DNA from: Bacteroides sp. UBA1773
GTDB lineage: Bacteria > Bacteroidota > Bacteroidia > Bacteroidales > Bacteroidaceae
Reading direction: 5' to 3'
Length of the DNA stretch: 14,607 nucleotides
NCBI GenBank assembly: GCA_002315285.1
Contig: DCGR01000102.1
Span: 1 to 14,607, forward strand
A program made the translations under genes and the position numbers. The notes under the pieces are model-generated. The model was not told the origin of the DNA. It did no database searches and was given only the letters and a program-made list of their open reading frames with translations. Shown piece after piece: positions 1 to 6,250 of this stretch; the stretch's first letter is position 1; each line of letters opens with the position of its first letter.

Positions 1-324
1 GACAACAGCCACATCCGGGTTGAACAACGGACCAACAACGAAGTTGGCACCCAACTGCATGTACAATGCTGCGGTCGGAGCATCTACTACTGACCCGATA
101 CCCAAGGCCAATTCCGGGCACTCTTTGTTTGCCCACTTGCTCAGCTCACCGAACACTTCGTGAGCGAAATCGCCACGATTGGTGAACTCGAAAGCGCGTA
201 CGCCACCTTCGTAGCAGGCTTTGATTACGTTTTTGCAGATTTCCACGTCCTTGTTGTAGAACACAGGAACCATAGGTGCTGCGGCGATTTTCGCCATCAC
301 CTGAAATTTATCGAACTTTGCCAT
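1..324 (-). CDS. eda: KDPG/KHG aldolase (bifunctional 4-hydroxy-2-oxoglutarate / 2-dehydro-3-deoxy-phosphogluconate aldolase), 3' end cut off by window edge
   Basis: The reverse complement from ATG 324 is open for 108 codons to base 1. The protein begins MAKFDKF and carries the class I KDPG aldolase pattern: VPVFY (residues 19-23), the helix leading to GVRAFEFTNRG (41-51, with E46 and R50 matching the active-site Glu and Arg of the family), GIGSVVDA (75-82) and GANFVVGPLFNP (92-103). The Schiff-base lysine of the family lies further on and is outside the window. The enzyme cleaves 2-keto-3-deoxy-6-phosphogluconate to pyruvate and glyceraldehyde-3-phosphate in the cytosol. It follows kdgK, its metabolic partner, after a 107-bp spacer holding a TGCA repeat. 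The family assignment is firm. Whether the intact protein is full length cannot be seen. Confidence 0.9.
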   Translation of the reverse strand, partial: MAKFDKFQVMAKIAAAPMVPVFYNKDVEICKNVIKACYEGGVRAFEFTNRGDFAHEVFGELSKWANKECPELALGIGSVVDAPTAALYMQLGANFVVGPLFNPDVAVV

Positions 325-339
325 TTCTTTTCATTTTTG

Positions 340-421
340 TGCAGAAGTGCAAAAGTGCAGAACTGTAAACGAAATGTTCATTTGGCTTCTGCACTTATGC
401 AATACTGCAATACTGCAATTC
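340..421. repeat. 8-bp-period TGCA repeat with internal inverted repeat, kdgK-eda spacer
   Basis: Bases 340-363 are three 8-bp units (TGCAGAAG, TGCAAAAG, TGCAGAAC). Bases 390-421 are four more (TGCACTTA, TGCAATAC, TGCAATAC, TGCAATTC). A non-periodic 26-bp stretch separates the blocks. Because TGCA is its own complement, both strands show the periodicity. AAGTGCAGAA (353-362) and TTCTGCACTT (387-396) form a perfect 10-bp inverted repeat with a 24-nt loop, so the kdgK-eda transcript could fold into a hairpin here. No protein-coding content is evident. Its role is unknown; processing, attenuation or a genome-dispersed repeat are all possible. Confidence 0.7.
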
Positions 422-431
422 TGTTAACTGC

Positions 432-1458
432 TTAGCGCTGTACTCGGCCGTTTGCGTTACCGCCGGCCAGACTCATTACTTCTTCCTCAGAAACGAGGTT
501 GTAGTCGCCATTGATGGTGTGCTTCAGAGCAGAAGCAGCAACAGCAAACTCAAGAGCAGCACCCTGGTTGTCAGGATACTTGAGCATACCGTGGATCAGG
601 CCACCCGAGAACGCAGTCACCACCACCTACACGGTCGATGATCGGGTTGATCTCGTAGCGCTTGCTCTGATAGAACTCCTTACCATCGTAAATCATGGCC
701 TTCCAGCCGTTGAAGGTAGCCGAGAAGCTCTCACGGAGGGTCGATACAACATACTTGAAGCCGAACTCCTTCATCATCTGCTCGAAGATGCCCTTGTAGC
801 CTTCTGCATTGGTCTCGCCGCCTTCTACGTTGGCATCCGGCTTGAAGCCGAGGCAAAGCTCTGCATCTTCTTCATTGCCGATACATACGTCTACATACTG
901 CATCAACGGACGCATGATAGAGATTGCTTTCTCTGAGGTCCACAGTTTCTTGCGGAAGTTCAAGTCAACAGATACGGTTACACCGTGACGTTTTGCTGCC
1001 TCGCAAGCGAGACGGGTCAACTCTGCAGCCTTGTCAGAGATAGCTGGAGTGATGCCTGACCAGTGGAACCACTGTGCACCTTCCATGATTGCATCGAAAT
1101 CAAAATCTTCGGGGATTGCTTCTGCAATGGCACTATGAGCGCGGTCGTAAATGACTTTGGAAGGACGCATCGAAGCACCTGTTTCGCAGTAATAGATGCC
1201 TACTCGATCGCCACCACGGGCAATGAACTGGGTGTTTACACCATAACGGCGCAAGGCGTTTACTGCGCTTTGGCCAATTTCATGTTTTGGCAATTTCGTT
1301 ACATAATAAGCATCATGTCCGTAATTGGCACAACTCACAGCTACATTGGCCTCGCCACCGCCATAAATAACATCGAATGAATCACTTTGTACAAAGCGGT
1401 AATTACCTGTAGGAGAAAGACGAAGCATGATTTCGCCTAATGTCACAATTTTACTCAT
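432..1458 (-). pseudogene. kdgK: 2-dehydro-3-deoxygluconokinase (PfkB-family sugar kinase), interrupted by a +1 frameshift
   Basis: From ATG 1458 the protein MSKIVTLGEIMLRLSP shows the PfkB N-terminal pattern (GGGEANVAVSCANYG, residues 33-47) and reaches the ATP/catalytic motif DRVGGGD (275-281, D281 the likely base). It then leaves frame and stops at 571, giving 295 residues. The lost C-terminus continues in another frame as AFSGGLIHGMLKYPD through VQR and ends at TAA 434-432. Removing the T on the coding strand at base 615 (GAC-T-GCG) restores GGGDAFSGGL and a 341-residue protein, the length I would expect for this family. KdgK phosphorylates 2-keto-3-deoxygluconate to KDPG, the substrate of the adjacent eda product. 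The rest looks well preserved, so this is either a recent mutation or a sequencing error. If real, the product lacks the last 60 residues and is probably inactive. Confidence 0.88.
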
Positions 1459-1508
1459 ACTTTATTTGTTTTTACTGTTTTTGTTTCCATTTGAATAAAC
1501 TACGGTGA

Positions 1509-1543
1509 CAAAGGTACGAATAATTTTTGGCATTCGTAGCAAA
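1509..1543 (-). promoter_or_regulatory. Bacteroidetes-type promoter for kdgK-eda
   Basis: On the minus strand a perfect -7 box TACCTTTG (1516-1509) fits the Bacteroidetes consensus TAnnTTTG. A TTTG element (1543-1540) lies 23 bases upstream, slightly longer than the usual 19-21. Transcription would start near 1502 and leave an A-rich leader of about 44 nt before ATG 1458. The VOC gene upstream ends at 1608, so read-through from it may also contribute. Confidence 0.55.
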
Positions 1544-1607
1544 CAAATCTCATTTTCGTTTTTACCTGTGGAAATCTGGTTCTAAACTTACCATATAAAT
1601 AAGATGC

Positions 1608-2078
1608 TTACAGGATTTCGCAGAACTCTATTTTTTCTTTGTTGGGCCCTTCTATGAAAAACAACTTGGTACCGTTTTCCCAAACGTTGAAATCTATCAA
1701 TGAGTCGTTAAGCATTTTATAACCTGCTTTCTGTAGTTTTTCGAAGAGTTCTTCTATGTTTTTCACGTCTAAGCAAATGTGGTCGATGGCTCCATTCTGC
1801 ATGGCTGTCTCGGCTTTGGGTATTATCTCGATGACTAAGTTGCCTAATTGCATGAATGAGAAGTCGCGTCCGTTCACATCGAAACGCCCAATTTCAGTAA
1901 AGCCAAGACCTGCATAGAAATCGGCAGTGCCTTGCACATTGGTGGTAGGTATGCCTACATGTTGGATTCCACTTGAATACTGGTTCAGGTCAACGATGGC
2001 ATTGGGTGATGTAGCCTGAGGTTTGGAACAGCTGATGACAAATACTGATAGTGAGAGAATGAATAGGATTTTTTTCAT
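1608..2078 (-). CDS. VOC-superfamily (glyoxalase-fold) lipoprotein
   Basis: A 156-residue protein with an N-terminal lipoprotein signal: MKKILFILSLSVFVISC, lipobox V14-I15-S16 before C17. The mature part is one VOC domain with two beta-alpha-beta units. IQHVGIPTTNVQGTADFY (38-55) and IDHICLDVKNIEELFEKL (98-115) open each half. H40, E84 (LVIEI), H100 and E151 (KIEFCE) sit at the spacing of the four metal ligands of glyoxalase I-type enzymes, so metal binding is likely. The substrate is not predictable; the family includes glyoxalases, epimerases, dioxygenases and fosfomycin/bleomycin resistance proteins. It begins 39 bp after the DUF4091 gene with no promoter between, so the two are probably co-transcribed. 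An exported, lipidated VOC protein is less usual than a cytosolic one. Confidence 0.87.
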   Translation of the reverse strand: MKKILFILSLSVFVISCSKPQATSPNAIVDLNQYSSGIQHVGIPTTNVQGTADFYAGLGFTEIGRFDVNGRDFSFMQLGNLVIEIIPKAETAMQNGAIDHICLDVKNIEELFEKLQKAGYKMLNDSLIDFNVWENGTKLFFIEGPNKEKIEFCEIL

Positions 2079-2117
2079 GATTGTTTAGTAAATGATTTTT
2101 TAAATGATGATTATTAA

Positions 2118-3761
2118 TTATTGTTGGCTTAGGAATGTGAGCATTTCGCGTCGTACTTGATAGAAATGTTTGATATCCATGTTGTAAGCATCAGGTCCTA
2201 GGATAATGCTGTTGCACCATTCATCGGCTTTCTGAGGGTCAATTTGTTGTACCATGCGAAGCAAGTCATAGTCACGGATTCCTTCGCGCATGGCACATAA
2301 ACGGATGCTTGGATATGTTTTTTCCTTGCCCGGATAGATGATGTAACAGTCACCTCCTGGCCAGTTGGTGCTGGGTGTTACATCGTGAAGAGGGTCATTG
2401 GAGAATTGCCAATAGTTGAATCCCCAGTGCAGGTAGCCGCATTCGTTGTATTTGAAGTTTATCCAATGCAATATGCGGGTCTTGATGAGTGGCAACTGAA
2501 CGAAGCGGTTGGCGTAGTTGCCTTGTGGCCCAGTACATGTGTACATCCAACGTTCGCTGCCTTCGGGTACGGCAGGCATTGAGCTGATGTTCTCGCCCAA
2601 CAGTACAACACTGATATCTTGATTGTCAACGATTTCGAAACTTGCATCAATTGTTTTCAATCCTGGGGCAGCTTCTTTCACCCAAGCGGCAACCTGACTC
2701 CACGATTGTTGGCTTTCAGTCCCCATTCTGTCGGGTTCATCGGCAATGTGTTGCGCACACATGTTGAGCCAGTTCTTTTCGCGGAAGTGTGATTCGATTT
2801 GTGAATAATATTTATCGATGAACGCCTTAAGACGTGTGTCGGTGTAAGGCACATATTCTTCTACGATTTTTTTGTCCTTTACGTATGCCAGATTGAAATA
2901 GTGCCCTTGGCTCCATTCCTTTCCTTCGCCACGACCTCCTAAATGGGAATTGCAGAAGAACTTCATGTTGCCGTGGTTGCCAAACATTTCCATGGCTTTG
3001 TCGAAATAAGTGAAGTCGAGTATGAAATCAGTGCTGTCGGCATTGAGTTTCAGCTTGGGCCTTTCCTGAATGAGCCAGCAGTTCTGGCCATAGCGTGCTC
3101 CTGTTTTGGCTATAAGCTGTAGCAGTTGCAAGTATCGGTCCGACCCAATTTCAAGGTCTTTCCCTTCGTCCAAATACTTCACATCCGATTGTGAATACCA
3201 ATTCACCACCTTGAGTTGTTGCTCTTCGGGCAGAGTGACGGGACAAACTTTCACGTAGAAATTCTTTCTTTTTGAACATGTCCCCGATTCGTTTTCGCCT
3301 TGTACTTGCAGTTTGCATTTGTAAATGCCTGCTTTCGTAGTGCGTGGCACGTCAATGTCTATCCACAGCGTCTTGCTTTTTCCAGCTTCGACATTCTCGG
3401 TCTCATCATCGATGATGGGATCCGGATAATAATTGTCGGGAGTTGTAATCAGGTCGTCAGCACCTTTGGGCACATTGGTGTTGTAAACCTGATGCACCCA
3501 TCCGATGGATGTGTCACCAAGTTGCTTGGCATCAATGGTGGCTTGTAGGTTCGAGATATTTTCTTTCGAGGTGATGACAAACTGGAATGTGGCGTTTTCT
3601 CCTCGTGCCACCCAAAGGGTGTCGGGTTGGTCTGTGAAGAGGGTGTCGGTGGTCAGTACTTTCGTAAGAGGCTCGACTTGGTAAATGGTAAGGGGTGAAG
3701 GTCGTTGACATGCGCAAAACAGTAACATGAGCGGACAAAGGAAAACAAAAAAATCTTTCAT
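2118..3761 (-). CDS. DUF4091 domain lipoprotein, predicted GH123-like glycoside hydrolase
   Basis: A 547-residue exported protein. The chosen start is ATG 3761 because MKDFFVFLCPLMLLFCAC is a lipoprotein-type signal ending at C16 or C18. The frame stays open to an ATG at 3851, but that adds 30 non-signal residues and overlaps the upstream gene. Residues about 20-175 look like a beta-sandwich domain. The central part resembles the (beta/alpha)8 catalytic region of GH123-like proteins, with HIADEPD (338-344) supplying an adjacent Asp-Glu pair (D341, E342), the usual catalytic arrangement when the substrate's N-acetyl group assists. YIIYPG followed by PSIRLCAMREGIRDYDLLRM (473-503) is the DUF4091 C-terminal signature. 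The likely substrate is an N-acetylhexosamine-containing glycan; this is inference from the family. It lies in the NamZ-HAD-DUF4091-VOC cluster. Confidence 0.85.
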   Translation of the reverse strand: MKDFFVFLCPLMLLFCACQRPSPLTIYQVEPLTKVLTTDTLFTDQPDTLWVARGENATFQFVITSKENISNLQATIDAKQLGDTSIGWVHQVYNTNVPKGADDLITTPDNYYPDPIIDDETENVEAGKSKTLWIDIDVPRTTKAGIYKCKLQVQGENESGTCSKRKNFYVKVCPVTLPEEQQLKVVNWYSQSDVKYLDEGKDLEIGSDRYLQLLQLIAKTGARYGQNCWLIQERPKLKLNADSTDFILDFTYFDKAMEMFGNHGNMKFFCNSHLGGRGEGKEWSQGHYFNLAYVKDKKIVEEYVPYTDTRLKAFIDKYYSQIESHFREKNWLNMCAQHIADEPDRMGTESQQSWSQVAAWVKEAAPGLKTIDASFEIVDNQDISVVLLGENISSMPAVPEGSERWMYTCTGPQGNYANRFVQLPLIKTRILHWINFKYNECGYLHWGFNYWQFSNDPLHDVTPSTNWPGGDCYIIYPGKEKTYPSIRLCAMREGIRDYDLLRMVQQIDPQKADEWCNSIILGPDAYNMDIKHFYQVRREMLTFLSQQ

Positions 3762-3834
3762 AAGTGGAATATTGGGAAGTTTGAATAATGTAGGATATTC
3801 AAGAAATAGTGTATGCCTGAATGTCGGTCTTCTG

Positions 3835-4431
3835 TTACGAATCAATGGCATTCATAAGTGCTTCAAGTGTTGCGAATGTCTTCCATCCCAACGATTCACC
3901 TGTTTTCCTGTTCTCTTCCACATCATCCACGAATACGGTGTTCCCAGGCTTCACGCCTGTCTCGGCGATGAGTGTTTCGTAGATGAGTTTGTCGGGCTTG
4001 CACGAATGGATGGTTTGCGAAAGAAAAACCTTGTCGAAGTAATCGGGCAGTCCATAACGTTGTGTCGTGCTTTGCCAATGCATTTCGTTGTTGTTTGAAA
4101 GTAAGTATAACTTATATCCGAGCTTGCGTAGGCGGCGAACCTGTTCCAATCGTTGTGCAGGAATACAGTCGTGCATGGCGAGCCATGCTTTGCGTACATC
4201 GTTTTCGGTCGTTCCGGGCTTTCCCCATGCTATTATTTGTGCGATGAAATGGTCTGTGCTTATTTTCCCTGCTTCATATTGACGCATCAGGTCGGTGTCG
4301 GTGGCTTCACCACTCACGGTTAGTCCCAATCGGGGGTAGTTGTCACCCAGGATAAGTTTAAACTGACGAATACATTCTGGCATGTTGTGATTCAGCAACA
4401 CACCACCAAGGTCGAGGACAATATCAATCAT
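3835..4431 (-). CDS. HAD-superfamily phosphatase, YihX-like
   Basis: A 198-residue cytosolic protein with all four HAD motifs: motif I LDLGGVLL with nucleophile D7, motif II LLSNNN with S112, motif III CKPDKLIYETL with K145, and motif IV VFVDDVEEN with D169-D170. A helical cap lies between motifs I and II. Gly replaces the usual D+2 acid/base residue in motif I, as in the DLGN motif of E. coli YihX, an alpha-glucose-1-phosphate phosphatase. The tail (FLSQTIHSCKPDKLIYETL, then TVFVDD) also follows YihX closely. A small sugar-phosphate substrate is the best guess, but HAD enzymes are promiscuous. The gene starts 35 bp after namZ, and the spacer carries a G9 tract and a tandem repeat. 73 bp separate it from the DUF4091 gene. 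Confidence 0.88.
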   Translation of the reverse strand: MIDIVLDLGGVLLNHNMPECIRQFKLILGDNYPRLGLTVSGEATDTDLMRQYEAGKISTDHFIAQIIAWGKPGTTENDVRKAWLAMHDCIPAQRLEQVRRLRKLGYKLYLLSNNNEMHWQSTTQRYGLPDYFDKVFLSQTIHSCKPDKLIYETLIAETGVKPGNTVFVDDVEENRKTGESLGWKTFATLEALMNAIDS

Positions 4432-4458
4432 TGTTTTTTGTTGTTTTTTGGGGGGGGG
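4431..4458. repeat. Tandem 10-mer plus G9 homopolymer in the namZ-HAD spacer
   Basis: On the plus strand TTGTTTTTTG occurs twice in a row (4431-4450), and its last G starts a run of nine G (4450-4458). On the coding strand the HAD leader therefore reads C9 followed by an A-rich stretch up to the ATG at 4431. G/C homopolymers of this length slip readily during replication and are also prone to sequencing error. The tract is between genes, so a length change would alter leader or spacer length and not the reading frame. Confidence 0.8.
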
Positions 4459-4466
4459 ATTTGCAT

Positions 4467-5540
4467 TTATTGGTTGTCGTAATTGTCGTATAGTATATAT
4501 TTCTTTCGCATTTGTTTGTAGCGTTCCAGGTCATCTGCCCATTCATCGCGAATAGCCTCTTCGTCCCATCCGTCAATGATGTGTTGGCGTACGGCCGAGG
4601 TTCCCATCAGTAGGTCGAAAAACAGGTTACGATTGAAAAACTTGTCTTTGATACCTGCCTTCTCGAATGTCTTGTAGGCCTCAATGACGTATTTCAGCGT
4701 GAATCCCATAGGTTCGTCAAAGCTTGTGCGGAGGTATCCGGTCGCATCGTATTGAAGCAATTCGAATGGGGTAGGAGTACCTCTCCCCACGCTGACAGGC
4801 GTTCCTTCGAACGGACATAATGATGGGTAGAGCGCAATAGCGTGGTCATTGGGCAGATTAGGTGAAGGGCGCACTTCGATGTGGTAAGGTTGGCGATGTT
4901 TCCAGCCATCGGCCTTGATTACTGTAAGTTTGCATTGTTTCCCATCAGCCAACCATCTTTCTCCATTGATCATTTGTGCCAATTCGCCTACCGTACATCC
5001 GTGGAGCAGGGGGATAGGGTCAACCCCTACAAAACTTTTATGCTTCTCATCGCGGATGGGACCATCTATATGGTCGCAAGGATTAGGGCGGTCATAAACG
5101 ACAAATGTCTTGCCTGTTTCGGCGCAGGTTTCCATTACATAGTGCATTGTACTAATATAGGTGTAGAAGCGCGCTCCAACGTCTTGTATGAAGAATACCA
5201 CAACATCGACATCCTTGATGTGTTCGGCTGAGGGCTTCTTGTTTTTTCCGTACAAGGAAATGATGGGTAGTCCAGTCTGCTCGTCTTTACTGTCGCTGAT
5301 GGCTTCCCCAGGATCCGCTTCCCCCCGAAATCCATGTTCGGGAGCCATGATTTTTACCACGTTTATGCCCTTGCAAAGCAAAGTATCTACAACATGTCGA
5401 TTGTCGATTATCGCAGTGTGATTTACGACCAATGCCACTCGCTTGTCTTTTATTCGTGCCAACAACTGTTCAAACTGATTGGCCCAAAGTGTAGAACTGC
5501 AAAAAAACAGAAATATACACATGAAAAATCGATTTGTCAT
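4467..5540 (-). CDS. namZ: NamZ-family exo-beta-N-acetylmuramidase (DUF1343, GH171)
   Basis: ATG 5540 gives a 357-residue protein with a signal peptide (MTNRFFMCIFLFFCSSTLWA, cut near N21). A GTG at 5582 in the same frame would add 14 residues before the signal and is less likely. Family signatures: VALVVNHTA (35-43), VVKIMAPEHGFRGEADPGE (61-79), LPIISLYGKNKKP (91-103), IQDVGARFYTYISTMHYVME (118-137), YDRPNPCDHIDGP (149-161), SPNLPN (226-231), LYPSLCPFEGTPVSVGRGT (237-255) and the C-terminal YKQMRKKYILYD. NamZ enzymes release MurNAc from non-reducing ends of peptidoglycan fragments, here in the periplasm. Two oddities: F117 replaces the Asp of the usual FDIQDVG, and about 40-45 residues normally found between VGRGT..PF and the GFTL helix appear to be missing. 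It is the first gene of the leftward cluster. Confidence 0.88.
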   Translation of the reverse strand: MTNRFFMCIFLFFCSSTLWANQFEQLLARIKDKRVALVVNHTAIIDNRHVVDTLLCKGINVVKIMAPEHGFRGEADPGEAISDSKDEQTGLPIISLYGKNKKPSAEHIKDVDVVVFFIQDVGARFYTYISTMHYVMETCAETGKTFVVYDRPNPCDHIDGPIRDEKHKSFVGVDPIPLLHGCTVGELAQMINGERWLADGKQCKLTVIKADGWKHRQPYHIEVRPSPNLPNDHAIALYPSLCPFEGTPVSVGRGTPTPFELLQYDATGYLRTSFDEPMGFTLKYVIEAYKTFEKAGIKDKFFNRNLFFDLLMGTSAVRQHIIDGWDEEAIRDEWADDLERYKQMRKKYILYDNYDNQ

Positions 5541-5570
5541 AAACCACACGTGACTAAAAATGGAATAATT

Positions 5571-5602
5571 TTTGTTTTTCACCCCAACTTATATTATATT
5601 TG
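5571..5602 (+). promoter_or_regulatory. Bacteroidetes-type promoter for the HD-domain gene
   Basis: TTTG (5571-5574), a 20-bp spacer and TATATTTG (5595-5602) match the sigma-ABfr consensus in sequence and spacing. Transcription would start near 5608, about 15 nt before ATG 5623. Any start codon upstream of 5623 would fall inside the promoter, so this element fixes the gene start. Confidence 0.72.
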
Positions 5603-5614
5603 CCGACAAATATA
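5595..5614. promoter_or_regulatory. Perfect inverted repeat holding the -7 boxes of both divergent promoters
   Basis: TATATTTG (5595-5602), CCGA, CAAATATA (5607-5614): perfect 8-bp arms around a 4-bp spacer. Each arm matches the Bacteroidetes -7 consensus TAnnTTTG, one per strand. The element could also be the binding site of a dimeric regulator. It lies between the divergent namZ cluster and the HD-domain gene. Confidence 0.65.
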
Positions 5615-5639
5615 GTAAAAAAATGAATCCCTTAGCAAT
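5607..5639 (-). promoter_or_regulatory. Probable Bacteroidetes-type promoter for namZ and its cluster
   Basis: The minus strand shows TATATTTG (5614-5607) with ATTG (5639-5636), one mismatch from TTTG, 21 bases upstream. The predicted start near 5600 leaves a leader of about 60 nt before ATG 5540. The upstream half of this promoter lies inside the start of the HD-domain gene. Confidence 0.5.
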
Positions 5640-6159
5640 TATTGATAAATATTACAGAGAACAACCAGAGTTAAAGGATATTTTGTTGAAACACAGTGAA
5701 TGTGTAGCCAATAAGGCATTGGACATGGCCAGGAGGCATCCTGAACTGTACATTGATGGTGATTTTGTGTATGAAGCGGCCATGTTGCACGATATTGGCA
5801 TCATACAGTGTGATGCACCCAGTATTTTTTGCAGAGGTACAAATCCGTATATTTGCCATGGTCCCTTGGGAGCCGACATGCTTCGTTCGGAAGGTTTTCC
5901 ACGACATGCTCTGGTGTGTGAACGGCATACAGGGATGGGACTTACAAAAAAAGAAATACAGGAAAAGGGCTTGCCCATACCTGATAGGGACATGATACCT
6001 CACAGCATGGAGGAACAAGTGGTGTGTTTTGCTGACAAGTTTTACTCTAAGTCGCATCTCGACCACGAGAAGACACTTGATGAGGCACGCCGTACACTTT
6101 CCTGGTTGGGTTGTGATGCCATTGCCCGTTTCGATATGTGGTGTCACACATTTCTTTAA
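5623..6159 (+). CDS. HDIG/HD-domain phosphohydrolase
   Basis: A 178-residue cytosolic protein. ATG 5623 (MNPLAIIDKYY) was chosen because the promoter occupies the upstream in-frame extension. The HD fold signature is complete: H24 (LLKHSECVANKA), H56-D57 in MLHDIGI, H79 (CHGPLGADML), H102 (CERHTGMGL) and D138 (CFADKFYSKS). These are the expected metal ligands of a possibly binuclear HD hydrolase of the HDIG type. Such enzymes hydrolyse phosphate esters, often of nucleotides; the substrate here is unknown. It is the first gene of the rightward set, 91 bp before lptD. That spacer contains a separate -7 box, so co-transcription with lptD is possible but not required. The family call is secure and the function open. 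Confidence 0.85.
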   Translation: MNPLAIIDKYYREQPELKDILLKHSECVANKALDMARRHPELYIDGDFVYEAAMLHDIGIIQCDAPSIFCRGTNPYICHGPLGADMLRSEGFPRHALVCERHTGMGLTKKEIQEKGLPIPDRDMIPHSMEEQVVCFADKFYSKSHLDHEKTLDEARRTLSWLGCDAIARFDMWCHTFL

Positions 6160-6217
6160 TCAGGTTCAAAAACGCTAAAAAGCAAGCCGACGGAATCATT
6201 TTTATGAAAGAAATGTT

Positions 6218-6225
6218 TATCTTTG
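6218..6225 (+). promoter_or_regulatory. Candidate -7 box upstream of lptD
   Basis: TATCTTTG matches TAnnTTTG and lies 25 bp before the lptD ATG at 6251, a plausible leader length. No good TTTG element is found 19-21 bp upstream; only T-rich sequence is present (about 6199-6203). The promoter is therefore tentative. Confidence 0.4.
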
Positions 6226-6250
6226 CGCCCTTGAAATGTTTACGTAAAGG

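Noticed and set aside
612..640. Programmed ribosomal frameshift in kdgK
   Set aside because: The junction (GGTGGTGGTGACTGCG on the coding strand) has no slippery heptamer or poly-A/T run and the family is not known to use recoding. A simple one-base insertion explains it.
3762..3851. Extended N-terminus of the DUF4091 lipoprotein from an ATG at 3851
   Set aside because: The extension overlaps the HAD gene, is not signal-like, and would bury the lipoprotein signal that begins at 3761.
5541..5582. GTG start at 5582 for namZ
   Set aside because: It would put 14 extra residues before a complete signal peptide. ATG 5540 gives a normal short positive n-region, although the GTG cannot be fully excluded.
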